The notes beneath the pieces are model-generated. The model did not search any database. It worked only from the letters and a program-made list of their open reading frames with translations, and was not told where the DNA came from. A DNA stretch of 64,000 bases from Alphaproteobacteria bacterium (lineage in GTDB: Bacteria > Pseudomonadota > Alphaproteobacteria > UBA9219 > RGZA01), in contig JANRLI010000005.1 in assembly GCA_033762625.1 (NCBI GenBank), positions 1 through 64,000 on the forward strand, in the 5' to 3' direction. Numbering within the stretch: the first letter of the stretch is position 1; every line of letters starts with the position of its first letter. The position numbers and the translations under genes are program-made. Below are positions 1-8,432 of this stretch, piece by piece.

Positions 1-609
1 CAACCCCGTGGAATCGCCCAAACCGATGGTGTTGGAGGTGGCAAAAATACGAAAGTATGGGTGCGGCGTAATCACCGAGTTTTGATCCAGCAAGGTAAGC
101 TTCCCCGAAGATTCCAAAATTCGCTGAATGACGAACATCACATCAGGGCGGCCTGCATCATATTCATCGAACACCAATGCAGCGGCATGTTGCAACGCCC
201 ATGGCAATAATCCTTCGCGGAATTCCGTTACTTGCTTTCCGTCTTTCAGCACAATCGCATCCTTGCCGATTAAATCGATACGGCTGATATGGCTATCGAG
301 ATTGATGCGGATGCACGGCCAATTCAAACGTGCGGCCACCTGTTCGATATGCGTGGATTTGCCTGTGCCGTGATAGCCTTGCACCATCACGCGGCGGTTA
401 TGTGCAAAGCCTGCGAGAATGGCGAGCGTGGTTTCTTTATCAAACTGGTAGCTGTCATCCACCGCTGGCACATGTTCGGAGGCGTTTGAAAACGCAGGCA
501 CCTGAAAATCATTGGCGATGTTCAGGCCAAAGGTCTGTTTTACGGATACGCGGATGTCGGGCGCGCCAAGTTCTTCGGTACGTACTTTTGCTTTTGCGGC
601 AGATGACAT
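1..609 (-). CDS. cobS: Cobaltochelatase subunit CobS (AAA+ ATPase), 3' end off window
   Basis: AAA+ ATPase subunit of the aerobic cobaltochelatase CobNST, which inserts cobalt into the corrin ring in the cytoplasm. The first 203 residues are present and the rest lies before base 1. Visible are a Walker A motif GYHGTGKST near residue 80 and a Walker B-like ALVFDEYDAGRPDVMF near residue 145, followed by a sensor-1-like ATSNT. This domain order and the start MSSAAKAKVRTEELGAPDI fit the CobS family. The ATG at 609 was chosen because it follows an A/G-rich site (AGGAAG). It lies downstream of the J-domain gene on the same strand, the usual alphaproteobacterial order. The cobT partner would lie outside the window. 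Some CobS-like proteins act elsewhere than in cobalamin synthesis, so the pathway is inferred. Confidence 0.9.
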   Translation of the reverse strand, partial: MSSAAKAKVRTEELGAPDIRVSVKQTFGLNIANDFQVPAFSNASEHVPAVDDSYQFDKETTLAILAGFAHNRRVMVQGYHGTGKSTHIEQVAARLNWPCIRINLDSHISRIDLIGKDAIVLKDGKQVTEFREGLLPWALQHAAALVFDEYDAGRPDVMFVIQRILESSGKLTLLDQNSVITPHPYFRIFATSNTIGLGDSTGL

Positions 610-689
610 GAATTCTTCCTATATGATATCTGAAACGAAAATAACGGGTTTAATGTGGTGCGTCACGCGATTTATGCTGTGTTTATTCT

Positions 690-1535
690 TTAATCTGCGG
701 CATTTTCCATATTCACGGTTTCAAAGGCGTAGAATTCCTTCAAGACTGTAAATGCAACATTGAGGCGTTTGATTTTTTCTTCCGCATCCGCGTTGCCTTT
801 TTGAACATCGGGATGGTGTTGCTTCACCATATCGCGGTAGCGTTTTTTGATACCTTCGAAATCAATCGGCGGCGCAAGCCCCAGTTCGCGTAGTGCATTA
901 AGCTGCGCGGCATAACGCGGATCAACGCCCCGTTCCTGCGCTTTGGCATGAATATGTTCGGCATTCTGTTCGATATCATCTTCATCAAAGACGCGTTTGA
1001 ATGCCGCGCGTACCTTGCGTTCGATCTTGCGGTCGCCCATGGGCCATGTCGGGCGTTCCCATGTGGTGCCTGCCCGCAGCGCTTCTTCGATTTCGGCAAC
1101 GCTCATGCCCTGATAATAATCCCATGCGGCGTTATAAATGCGCACATGGTCAAGGCAGAACCAGTAATAGCTCTCAAGATTATAGCGTGATTTGGGCGCG
1201 CGAAACTCGCCGCGCTGCCCGCAATTGGGATTATCGCAATGGCGCACTTGCACCATGGCTACGCGGTCACCAATCCATTTTTTGAAAAGGTGCGGCGCGT
1301 TTTCCGGATCATGCATATTTATATTTTGCTGCGATGCGTCTGCGCTACGCGCAACCCGCCCTGCAGTATGAGGCGACTGCTCTGCGCCCCCTTTTCCAAA
1401 ATTGGGCGCAACCGTGTCTGCCCCGGTTCCGTACCGTTGCTCTTTGAAAGATTTTTTGGGCGCGGGTTTCGCCTTCGTTGCGGCGAGCGCTTCTTTCAGT
1501 TTATCAAGATTGGTCTTTATTGCGTTTTTTGGCAT
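690..1535 (-). CDS. J-domain co-chaperone (alphaproteobacterial C-terminal J-domain type)
   Basis: A 281-residue protein with the J domain at the C-terminus (about residues 215-275), including the HPD tripeptide in KQHHPDVQKG that stimulates DnaK ATPase. The N-terminal third is low-complexity and Lys/Ala/Ser-rich. The middle holds a conserved Cys-containing block (CDNPNCGQRG, then WFCLDH), possibly metal-binding. It is divergent from bolA with under 40 bp between starts, so the two promoters must overlap. The start has GGGAAG upstream. Residues GRVARSADAS in the linker are encoded by a stretch resembling the palindromic element described elsewhere in this window. It is a DnaK partner by family; its client proteins are unknown. 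Confidence 0.9.
   Translation of the reverse strand: MPKNAIKTNLDKLKEALAATKAKPAPKKSFKEQRYGTGADTVAPNFGKGGAEQSPHTAGRVARSADASQQNINMHDPENAPHLFKKWIGDRVAMVQVRHCDNPNCGQRGEFRAPKSRYNLESYYWFCLDHVRIYNAAWDYYQGMSVAEIEEALRAGTTWERPTWPMGDRKIERKVRAAFKRVFDEDDIEQNAEHIHAKAQERGVDPRYAAQLNALRELGLAPPIDFEGIKKRYRDMVKQHHPDVQKGNADAEEKIKRLNVAFTVLKEFYAFETVNMENAAD
1333..1363 (+). repeat. Possible degenerate copy of the dispersed palindromic element
   Basis: The stretch CTGCGCTACGCGCAACC (1340-1356) matches the core and right-arm start of the copy at 60394-60425 with one difference. It has the same orientation relative to its minus-strand host gene. The flanking arms are not well conserved, so a chance match in a GCGC-rich linker remains possible. 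Confidence 0.35.
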
Positions 1536-1572
1536 ACTTCCCAGAATATCAAATTAAGGGTAGGGTTTGAAC

Positions 1573-1857
1573 ATGAAAGACACGTCTTATGCCACGCGCA
1601 TTGAAAAAAAAATCCGCGAAAACCTCTCGCCGGAAACTTTTTTATTGACCGATGACAGCCACCGCCATGCGGGGCATGCAGGTGCCCACCCCCATGGAGA
1701 TAAGGGTGGCGAAACCCATTTCACCCTTGCCATTACTTCATCCGCCTTTAACGGGCTTAGCCGCGTTGCCCAGCAAAGGCTGGTCTATAACCTGCTGGCC
1801 GATGAAATGAAGGAACGGGTCCATGCGCTGGTTTTGGACCTAAAACCCACTGCCTAA
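1573..1857 (+). CDS. bolA: BolA family protein
   Basis: A small BolA-fold protein of 94 residues. Family members bind monothiol glutaredoxins and 2Fe-2S clusters and influence iron homeostasis and morphology. Family hallmarks are DDSHRHAGHAG near residues 26-36, then GGETHF and the helix-turn-helix-like end FNGLSRVAQQRLVYNLLADEM. A short His/Gly insertion (AHPHGDKG) lies in the loop between the two halves. The ATG at 1573 is preferred over an in-frame TTG two codons upstream. It is divergent from the J-domain gene, a common alphaproteobacterial pairing. Confidence 0.95.
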   Translation: MKDTSYATRIEKKIRENLSPETFLLTDDSHRHAGHAGAHPHGDKGGETHFTLAITSSAFNGLSRVAQQRLVYNLLADEMKERVHALVLDLKPTA

Positions 1858-1906
1858 ACCAATCGGCTGAATACATAGCAGCCAAAATACCACACATCCC
1901 GATATT

Positions 1907-1973
1907 CAACCTAAGGTTGTCATAAATATGTTGTAACAATCAAAAGGTGTATTATATTACAACTATAAGTTGT
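1907..1973. promoter_or_regulatory. Three small palindromes sharing TTGT/ACAA half-sites upstream of the RHH gene
   Basis: Three inverted repeats lie in the bolA-RHH gap: CAACCT-A-AGGTTG (1907-1919), TGTTGTAACA (1929-1938) and ACAACT-ATA-AGTTGT (1959-1973). Their centres are about 22 and 31 bp apart, close to whole helical turns. They could be operators for the ribbon-helix-helix protein encoded next. That role is inference from position. Confidence 0.4.
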
Positions 1974-2103
1974 ATGGAGATAAAGCCATTCCCGCATACA
2001 AAAATGGCGATATGCACCATGCCACTGCCCACACAAATGAATGTACGCCCTGCATACCTATGTAACCACCCTTTTAGACCATAACTGAGAATGGAGAGAA
2101 TTC

Positions 2104-2502
2104 ATGACGTTCAATACATCCCATATGGCTTCCCGGCAGCCTGTTGAACCCGCGCCCCAAAAGCATGAAGAGATGGCGACGCTTAAATCATCACTGATAA
2201 GCCGCAATATTACGTTGAACGGCCACCGCACATCGATGCGCCTCGAACCTGCGATGTGGAATGCATTGATTGAAATATGCCGCCGCGAAAAACTCAGCAT
2301 CCACCAATTGTGCAGCATGGTTGCGCAGCACAAGGCGGAGGAATCGTCGTTCACCGCCAGTGTGCGCGTTTTCGCAATGAGCTATTATAAATCTGCCGCC
2401 ACCGAAGAAGGTCACCGGCAAGCAGGGCATGGCACCGCGTTTCTGTTTACCGCCAAGCAGGATTTTGCAGCGTTAAAACCTCGCGCTATACGAATGGTCT
2501 AA
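2104..2502 (+). CDS. Ribbon-helix-helix (RHH_4-like) DNA-binding protein
   Basis: A 132-residue protein. Residues about 28-105 fit the RHH_4 pattern of alphaproteobacterial regulators: a short beta strand (SRNITLNGHRTSMRLEP), then two helices (MWNALIEICRRE and SIHQLCSMVAQHK), and a conserved end with SFTASVRVFAMSYYK. Proteins of this fold dimerise and place the strand in the DNA major groove. The start ATG at 2104 follows a GGAGAGA site. The upstream gap holds three palindromes that may be its own operators. The target genes cannot be read from the sequence. The tail after residue 105 is not conserved in any family I recognise. Confidence 0.7.
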   Translation: MTFNTSHMASRQPVEPAPQKHEEMATLKSSLISRNITLNGHRTSMRLEPAMWNALIEICRREKLSIHQLCSMVAQHKAEESSFTASVRVFAMSYYKSAATEEGHRQAGHGTAFLFTAKQDFAALKPRAIRMV

Positions 2503-2519
2503 TAGGCACAAGCACACCG

Positions 2520-3182
2520 CTACTTAGACCGCAATTTCCAAAACCATTGCCCAATCAGCATCGCAACCATCATTCCTGCACATTGCGCTATGATAAATGC
2601 CAGCACCCCATCAGGGGCAATGCCCGCAAATGTATTTGACAGCGACCGAGCGATCGTAACAGCAGGATTTGCAAAAGAAGTTGAAGCTGTGAACCAGTAA
2701 GCAGCGGTAATGTATAAGCCCACAGCATAGGGTATGGCGGCAGGCGAGCGTGATTGGCAGCCAAAAATGGTAAGTAACAGCCCGAAGGTTGCCATTGCTT
2801 CTGCAAGCCATTGGCCTGGGCCCGTCCTAACTTTTTCCGAAATCTGCCAGACTGGTAATTCGAACATCAAATGTGCAAGCCATACCCCTATGACGGCTCC
2901 GGTAATTTGTGCGGCAATGTAAAAGACCGCATCACCCCAAGGCAATTCCTTTCGCAAGGCAAAAGCAATACTAACGACCGGATTGAAATGCGCACCGGAG
3001 ATGTCGCCAAATATCAGAATCAGAACGATAAGCCCGGCGCCAGTGGCCAGGGTATTTCCTAACAGTGCGATTGCTTCGTTACCACCAGCAAGCTTCTGCC
3101 CCATCATGCCGGAGCCGATCACGATCATCAGCAAAAAGGCCGAGCCAAGAGCTTCGGCGGTAAGGCGTTGTGGCAAAGACAT
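2520..3182 (-). CDS. aqpS: MIP-family aquaglyceroporin of an arsenic cassette (AqpS-like)
   Basis: A major intrinsic protein of 220 residues with six predicted membrane helices and the two pore boxes, NPV (GAHFNPVVS) and NPA (SFANPAVT), the second followed by the usual Arg. It sits divergent from arsR-arsC. In Sinorhizobium meliloti an aquaglyceroporin (AqpS) in the same setting replaces the ArsB pump and lets arsenite flow out once arsenate is reduced, so the same role is inferred here. The start at 3182 was chosen because GGAG lies seven bases upstream; longer versions would run through the operators. The substrate could instead be glycerol or water. Confidence 0.8.
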   Translation of the reverse strand: MSLPQRLTAEALGSAFLLMIVIGSGMMGQKLAGGNEAIALLGNTLATGAGLIVLILIFGDISGAHFNPVVSIAFALRKELPWGDAVFYIAAQITGAVIGVWLAHLMFELPVWQISEKVRTGPGQWLAEAMATFGLLLTIFGCQSRSPAAIPYAVGLYITAAYWFTASTSFANPAVTIARSLSNTFAGIAPDGVLAFIIAQCAGMMVAMLIGQWFWKLRSK

Positions 3183-3208
3183 TAACATGCTCCGTGGGTA
3201 ATCAATTA

Positions 3209-3226
3209 TGTCCATGATTATTGACA
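3209..3226. promoter_or_regulatory. ArsR-type operator 1
   Basis: Inverted repeat TGTC-N10-GACA in the aquaporin/arsR divergent region. It has the same half-sites and spacing as a second site 32 bp away, which is about three helical turns. Binding by the adjacent ArsR protein is inferred. Confidence 0.7.
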
Positions 3227-3240
3227 TATTATATTTTTTA

Positions 3241-3258
3241 TGTCCATATTTATAGACA
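3241..3258. promoter_or_regulatory. ArsR-type operator 2
   Basis: Second TGTC-N10-GACA inverted repeat. Its last base is the A of the preferred arsR start codon, so bound regulator would cover the translation start as well as any promoter. This supports autoregulation and disfavours the upstream ATG at 3240, which would put the operator inside the gene. Confidence 0.7.
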
Positions 3259-3638
3259 TGAATATACACGCAGCCCTTATTGCCTTTGATGCGCTATCGC
3301 AGGAAACGCGACTTAAAGCCTTTCGCCTGCTGGTTGAATATGGTCCTGAAGGTATTGCTGCAGGCATCTTAAGCAATAAGCTCAAGATTCCGCACAATAC
3401 GCTCTCGTTTCACCTTGGCCACATGAGTCATGCAGGTCTCGTGGTCTCTCGCAAGGTTGGCCGTTCAGTTATCTATTCGGCTAATTTCGCATTCGTACAG
3501 ACGCTCATCCGTTTCATGATTGAGAACTGCTGCATCGTGGATTTTGCCCGCGTCGGGAAAGACAAGAAACGCGGCTGTGATGTCATTGAGTTATCCGAAT
3601 GCTGCCCACCTTCTAAAAAAAAGAAAAAACATGAATGA
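3258..3638 (+). CDS. arsR: ArsR-family metalloregulator
   Basis: A winged-helix repressor of 126 residues. The helix-turn-helix is visible as [31 protein letters not shown], followed by a basic wing. Cysteines occur as a CC pair near residue 92 in the helix after the wing and again in a C-terminal [10 protein letters not shown] segment, so arsenite binding would use C-terminal cysteines rather than the classical CxC in the recognition helix. It controls the divergent aquaporin gene and arsC, whose start overlaps its last codons. It ends in a Lys tract. The start at 3258 matches the usual family length. Confidence 0.85.
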   Translation: MNIHAALIAFDALSQETRLKAFRLLVEYGPEGIAAGILSNKLKIPHNTLSFHLGHMSHAGLVVSRKVGRSVIYSANFAFVQTLIRFMIENCCIVDFARVGKDKKRGCDVIELSECCPPSKKKKKHE

Positions 3639-4053
3639 ACTTCCCAAACACATTCTGTTTCTATGCGTAGCCAATTCAGCCCGTAGCCAAATGGCCGAAG
3701 GCTTGGCGCGAGCGATGCTGCCAAGAGAATATACGGTTCAAAGCGCAGGGTCAGAGCCAAGCCGTGTAAACCCTTTTGCGGTAAAGGTGATGCAGGAAAT
3801 CGGTATCGATATTCGCCAGCATGCCAGCAAATCGGTGAACGATATTCGCACGTCGGATGTTGAACTTGTTATCACGCTATGCGCCGAAGAAGTTTGCCCC
3901 CTGTTTCCGGGCAAGGTACAGCGCCTTCACTGGCCTATGCCTGATCCTGCCAGTAAAGAGCCATTGTCGGATGAGATAATGGCAAGCCGCTTTCGCACAG
4001 CGCGGGACGCGATAAAGCAGAAAATTATTGAGCAATTCAGACTGGAGCGCTAG
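3631..4053 (+). CDS. arsC: Arsenate reductase of the low-molecular-weight phosphatase fold (thioredoxin-type)
   Basis: A 140-residue protein of the LMW-PTPase fold that reduces arsenate to arsenite in the cytoplasm. The anion-binding loop is C-X5-R at residues 12-18 (CVANSAR), followed by SQMAEGLAR. Two further cysteines at 84 and 89 (TLCAEEVCP) provide the cysteine relay typical of thioredoxin-coupled reductases, with a shorter gap than in the Staphylococcus enzyme. A DPA motif (MPDPAS) supplies the general acid. Translation starts eight bases inside arsR, so the two genes are coupled. The product arsenite would leave through the divergent aquaporin. No arsB, acr3 or arsH is next to it. Confidence 0.9.
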   Translation: MNELPKHILFLCVANSARSQMAEGLARAMLPREYTVQSAGSEPSRVNPFAVKVMQEIGIDIRQHASKSVNDIRTSDVELVITLCAEEVCPLFPGKVQRLHWPMPDPASKEPLSDEIMASRFRTARDAIKQKIIEQFRLER

Positions 4054-4065
4054 CCGCAGCTATTA

Positions 4066-5196
4066 TTAATTCAAATCCAGCACAGCCTTAACGTCGCTTG
4101 CGACCACGTGTTGCTGCACAAAGGCCTGACCGATGCCGCGGGTGACGACAAAATTCAATTGACCATCTTCGGCTTTTTTATCGCGGTACATTGATGCCAG
4201 CAGCTTGTCGGTGTTCCAGTTGCGGCCCTGAATGGAAATCGGCAGATTGACCGATTTCAAATGTTCCTTCACGCGCGCGGTATCGCTTTCCGGGCACAGG
4301 CCAAGGCGCGTTGAAAGTTCAAACGCTTTGGCCATGCCGATGGCAACGGCTTCGCCATGCAGTAAACTGTTATCATAATTTGCCATGAGTTCGAAGGCAT
4401 GACCAAAGGTATGGCCGAAATTGAGTAGCGCGCGTTTGCCGGTGGATTCTTTTTCATCTTCCGCAACAATTTGCGCCTTCATCTCGCAGCTGACCTTAAT
4501 GGCGTGGATCTGCTTTTCCTTCATACCTGTCAGCAATTTATGGCCCTTGGTTTCCAGCCATGTAAAGAAATCAGGGTTGCTGATGAGGCCGTATTTTACG
4601 ACTTCGGCATAGCCCGCACGCAGCTCGCGCGTGGGTAGTGTTTTCAATGTATCTACGTCTGCAATCACCATTTTTGGCTGATGGAATGTACCAATCAGGT
4701 TTTTACCGCGCGCCGAATTAATCGCGGTTTTGCCGCCAACGGAACTATCAACCTGCGCCAGTAGTGTGGTTGGAATTTGAATGAAATCAATCCCGCGCAT
4801 GGCGATGGACGCCGCAAAGCCGACCAGATCGCCCATCACGCCGCCGCCAAGGGCAACGAGCATGGTCTTGCGGTCAATGTTCTTTTGAAACAGATGATCA
4901 AGAATAAAGGAAAGGTAGGAGAATGTTTTGGCCTGTTCCCCTGCGGGAATAACCAGCACATCATCTTTGCACAGGCCAATGCGCGTCATATTCGCGTGAA
5001 GTTTTTCGCCATAGAGATTGGAGAGATGGCTATCAGTAATGATGATGCAGCGGCGCATGCCGAATGCTTCGCGGATGAGCAGGGGCGCTTCGTGCAACAA
5101 ACCGCTGCCGATGTGAATAGGATAACTGCGATTACCCAGGGATACGGTAATCGTTTGCGGTGCTTCGTGCGGCAGGATACTTCCAAGAATGCTCAT
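4066..5196 (-). CDS. aroB: 3-dehydroquinate synthase
   Basis: Second enzyme of the shikimate pathway, converting DAHP to 3-dehydroquinate with NAD and a divalent metal. The 376 residues fit the family. Visible are GEQAKTFSYL, the NAD-binding VALGGGVMGDLVGFAAS, the substrate loop IPTTLLAQVDSSVGGKTAIN and the metal-binding His region NFGHTFGHAFE. It directly follows aroK with one base between them, so the pair is a single operon. Its 3' end faces arsC, with 12 bp between the stops. Confidence 0.97.
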   Translation of the reverse strand: MSILGSILPHEAPQTITVSLGNRSYPIHIGSGLLHEAPLLIREAFGMRRCIIITDSHLSNLYGEKLHANMTRIGLCKDDVLVIPAGEQAKTFSYLSFILDHLFQKNIDRKTMLVALGGGVMGDLVGFAASIAMRGIDFIQIPTTLLAQVDSSVGGKTAINSARGKNLIGTFHQPKMVIADVDTLKTLPTRELRAGYAEVVKYGLISNPDFFTWLETKGHKLLTGMKEKQIHAIKVSCEMKAQIVAEDEKESTGKRALLNFGHTFGHAFELMANYDNSLLHGEAVAIGMAKAFELSTRLGLCPESDTARVKEHLKSVNLPISIQGRNWNTDKLLASMYRDKKAEDGQLNFVVTRGIGQAFVQQHVVASDVKAVLDLN

Positions 5197-5197
5197 A

Positions 5198-5725
5198 TTA
5201 TTCCTTTAGCGGTATGTGATGATTTTGCACGGCCTTGAGCATGGCTTCAACCGTTTCTTCAAAGCCTTTTACATCGGTTTCGATGTGGATGGGCGCTTGG
5301 CTGTAAAACGGCGTGCGGGCATCAAGCAACTGTTGCAACTTGGCAGCAGGGTTGTCGGTTTTAAGCAGCGGGCGGTTCTTGTCTTTGGACACACGGCTGA
5401 GCAATGTTTCAAGGCGGGCTTTGAGCCAGATAACGGTTGATTTCGTTGCAATCAATTCACGTGTTCCGGCATCCATCACCGCCCCGCCGCCGGTTGATAA
5501 TACGCATGGTTCACCTGCCAGCAATTTGGCGATTTTAGTGCGTTCATAGCCGCGAAAGGCTGCTTCGCCCTGCTCTTCAAAGATATGGGAGATACGCATG
5601 CCGGTCGCTTTTTCAATTTCGGCATCGGTATCAAGAAAGGGCAGGTTCAACCGCTGGGCCAGCTGGCGGCCAAGCGCGGTTTTGCCCGACCCCATCATCC
5701 CGACTAAAACGATTGTTTGACCCAT
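5198..5725 (-). CDS. aroK: Shikimate kinase
   Basis: Phosphorylates shikimate at the 3-OH using ATP. The 175 residues contain Walker A GMMGSGKT at the N-terminus, the shikimate-binding DTDAEIEKATGM and FRGYE, the GGG motif in LSTGGGAVMD and a lid region with Arg (SKDKNRPLL). It is the first gene of the aroK-aroB operon. The promoter would lie in the 89 bp gap before the divergent exported-protein gene. Confidence 0.97.
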   Translation of the reverse strand: MGQTIVLVGMMGSGKTALGRQLAQRLNLPFLDTDAEIEKATGMRISHIFEEQGEAAFRGYERTKIAKLLAGEPCVLSTGGGAVMDAGTRELIATKSTVIWLKARLETLLSRVSKDKNRPLLKTDNPAAKLQQLLDARTPFYSQAPIHIETDVKGFEETVEAMLKAVQNHHIPLKE

Positions 5726-5814
5726 GTGAACCTTGCCATAATTTTTAACTTATATTTTAGTATAAGAGGGCGTAGGTGACTATACCTAATTCATAAGATT
5801 ATCTTGAACTGTTC

Positions 5815-7656
5815 ATGCGCAATTCCCTTCATCTTTTCGTTGCAAGTTTGCTGTACCTCGGCACAGGCCTGGCGCATGCCCAGCCGCCCTATCACGCGCC
5901 TTATCATATGGCGGCAGGTGCGCCACAAGACCTCGTTTATGATGATGCCAATGAAGGCGAAGGCGTAAACATCGACACCCAAACCGATGAGCAATTGGCA
6001 ACGCCGAATATGCCGATGCCACTGGCGTCGCCACCACCGCGCGTGATGCAAACGCCGCCACAACCCATGGGAATAATGGGGGGCTATGCGCCGGCGATGA
6101 ACCCGCCATCGCCATTACGCCGAACCGATTATGTTGAAAAAAACGAGCTCGCCGCGCCGGTACTGACCAATTACGGGATTCTGGACGAAAAAACCGGCAG
6201 CTTGCCGATGGATATATGGAAACCGTTTTCCTATAGCGAAGCGGCAGCGCTTTTGAATAATTCAACCCATACCGTAAATAGCGGCGCGGCCAATGCTGTG
6301 TTCAAAGATGTGCTGCGGCTTGCCGGTTTAAGCAAGACGTATGAACCAAGCGGAACACCAGAAAACGCGAACGCGTTTTTTGTGGCGCGCGTCATGGCTT
6401 CGCAAGCAGCAGGGGATAGTGCAGGCGCGTTGGCATTGGCCAAAACACGCGAAACGGCATTTAAACCATTGGAATGGCAGATGTTCATCGAAGAAGAATT
6501 GCGCCAGCGCCGCGTGGTGGATGCATGCGTGTTAGCTGCGCAATATGTGCCCTCAACCAGCGGTGTGTTTGGCCAAAAAATGGGAATTTTGTGCAGCATC
6601 AAAGATGGCAAGCATGATGAAGCGCGACTTGCGTTAGATCTTTTCCGCGAAGCGGGTGATGGCGATGCGCTGTTTCTGGAATTGGCGGAGCGCGCATTGG
6701 CGCCAAATGTAAATCCGAAGGATTCCAAAAAAGCGCCCCCCAAATATGAAAATCTGTCGGTGCTGCAAGTGGCAGCAATTGCGATTGGCCGCGTGAAACT
6801 GAAAACCGATAACATCGAAGCATTGATGGTGCCGCCGCAACCGATGGTATTGGATATTGCGATGGGCGATGTTCAACGCATTAAGCTGGCGGAGCAATTT
6901 GCGCAGCGGCGCCAGATTGCATCAGATGTGTATAATGCGGTGATTAGCGGTATAAAATTTCCAGCCAAAGCAATCGAGAAATTCCGCAGCAATCCTGAAA
7001 CATTGCTGACCGTGCCGGAAAAAGAATGGCCCGCGCCATTGCGCCGTGCCGCCGCTATCCGCGCGATAATTGAAGAAGAGAATGCGGCGCAAAAAGCGCA
7101 TATTATTGCTGCCGCGCTGCCGGGCTTTAGTAATGCGGATTTACTTGGCGTGCTGGGCGATAGTCTGGAAGCCGATGTATCAGGGCTTGCGGCCCTTCCT
7201 GATAATCTTGCGGCTGCGCCCGCGATGGCGCGATTGCTGCTGCTGCGCGGCAATAAGGATGCGCAAAGCTGGTGGCGGCTTGCCAGCGCTGCGCCCGCAA
7301 ACCGCGAAGCATTATTGCCGTTATTCCCCTTGGCGCTCCTGCGCGGCGTGATGAGCGAGGATGAACGCACCATCTGGTTTGAACAGTACGGCCGCACACA
7401 GGCGTTTTCGGGCGATAAGAAAAATTTCAATCTCGCCATGATTAAAAGTCTGGGCGTATTGATGCCAAGCAATGTGGAAAGCCAGCTTGCATCACAAAAT
7501 GTGCTGCCGGCGAGCAATGCGAATGACGGGCGTTTGAATATGCTGTTATCGAATATTAGCCGCGATGCGAATGATGCGGTGTTGCGTGCGGTGTTGGCGC
7601 TTAAAGCCATGCGCCAAGATGCACTCGCCGAAAAATTGGTATTGCTGAAACTTTAA
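5815..7656 (+). CDS. Large exported protein of unknown function, probably alpha-helical
   Basis: A 613-residue protein that begins with a clear signal peptide (MRNSLHLFVASLLYLGTGLAHA, cleavage after AHA), so it is exported to the periplasm or beyond. Residues about 25-95 are Pro/Met-rich and likely disordered. The remainder is Ala/Leu-rich and helical, with repeated short helix pairs such as ALALAKTRETAF and AVLALKAMRQDALAEKL, which suggests a TPR- or solenoid-like fold without a match I can name. It is divergent from aroK. Its stop overlaps the stop of the convergent methyltransferase gene by four bases. I do not recognise the family. Confidence 0.75.
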   Translation: MRNSLHLFVASLLYLGTGLAHAQPPYHAPYHMAAGAPQDLVYDDANEGEGVNIDTQTDEQLATPNMPMPLASPPPRVMQTPPQPMGIMGGYAPAMNPPSPLRRTDYVEKNELAAPVLTNYGILDEKTGSLPMDIWKPFSYSEAAALLNNSTHTVNSGAANAVFKDVLRLAGLSKTYEPSGTPENANAFFVARVMASQAAGDSAGALALAKTRETAFKPLEWQMFIEEELRQRRVVDACVLAAQYVPSTSGVFGQKMGILCSIKDGKHDEARLALDLFREAGDGDALFLELAERALAPNVNPKDSKKAPPKYENLSVLQVAAIAIGRVKLKTDNIEALMVPPQPMVLDIAMGDVQRIKLAEQFAQRRQIASDVYNAVISGIKFPAKAIEKFRSNPETLLTVPEKEWPAPLRRAAAIRAIIEEENAAQKAHIIAAALPGFSNADLLGVLGDSLEADVSGLAALPDNLAAAPAMARLLLLRGNKDAQSWWRLASAAPANREALLPLFPLALLRGVMSEDERTIWFEQYGRTQAFSGDKKNFNLAMIKSLGVLMPSNVESQLASQNVLPASNANDGRLNMLLSNISRDANDAVLRAVLALKAMRQDALAEKLVLLKL

Positions 7657-8432
7657 GGCAGATTTCTATCGCGCTCTGACATCAGCAAATCTGCCCATTT
7701 CGGCCATTTTTTATATGCGATATGCGTGTGGTTCAAGATGTGCGACATTTGATAGCCGTGTGATGCAAAAATTTTCTTGAGCATAGCTTTTGGATAAAGC
7801 GATACATGCCCGACGCGCGGGTCAACATACCACCATTTGGTTTTTTGCTGCTCAATATCATCCGGCAAACATTCGGTGGTAATGAAAATAAGACCATCAT
7901 CGGGGTTGGTGAAGCGCACCACATCTTCAATCATCGCCAATGGATTGGTTGCGTGTTCCAAAACCTCCACAGCGCTTACCACGTTGAAAAACCCATCGGG
8001 ACGTTTCACGCCCTGCGCGAAGGGATCAAAGGTAAGCGAACGCTTTGCGCCAAATGCGCCCACAAGCGCGGATTGGAGGCCAATGCCGCCGCCGTAATCA
8101 AGAAATTCCAGTTCCTTGAACGCATCAAAGAAGGCGAGATAAAAGAGGTTGCAGATTTTCCCTGCGCGCTGGCCGTTATAGGACCCATCGATGCGCGGAT
8201 AATCCTTGTTATAAATCATCTGCGCAAACATGCCGTTGGTGTGCCAGTCATCCATCAGGGTCGTGAATAAAAAGCCGCAACCGGTGCAGCGGTAATAATC
8301 GACCATCAGCCCGTGGGGCGGCATGGGCATCTGGTAATAACCCAGATGGATTTTTGCCTGATTGTGAAAATCACAGCTTTCGAAAAAGACGCTGGGTGCG
8401 TTACAGAGTTTGCAGTTCGGCGTGTGCGTCAT
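7653..8432 (-). CDS. Class I SAM-dependent methyltransferase with N-terminal Cys-rich zinc-binding-like segment
   Basis: A 259-residue protein. The N-terminus carries paired cysteines (CKLCNAP and YYRCTGCGFLFT) that probably bind zinc. The Rossmann-like core follows, with motif I as LDYGGGIGLQSAL and motif IV/post-I region FNVVSAVEVLEHATNPLAM. This layout is common in methyltransferases that act on sugars or cell-surface precursors, but the substrate is not evident. It overlaps rsmD by four bases, so the two are co-translated downstream of the pseudouridine synthase gene. Confidence 0.8.
   Translation of the reverse strand: MTHTPNCKLCNAPSVFFESCDFHNQAKIHLGYYQMPMPPHGLMVDYYRCTGCGFLFTTLMDDWHTNGMFAQMIYNKDYPRIDGSYNGQRAGKICNLFYLAFFDAFKELEFLDYGGGIGLQSALVGAFGAKRSLTFDPFAQGVKRPDGFFNVVSAVEVLEHATNPLAMIEDVVRFTNPDDGLIFITTECLPDDIEQQKTKWWYVDPRVGHVSLYPKAMLKKIFASHGYQMSHILNHTHIAYKKWPKWADLLMSERDRNLP

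Noticed and set aside
1974-2084. A 36-codon frame between bolA and the RHH gene (starts MEIKPFPHTK).
   Set aside because: No ribosome-binding site, and its start abuts a palindrome; nothing else supports it.
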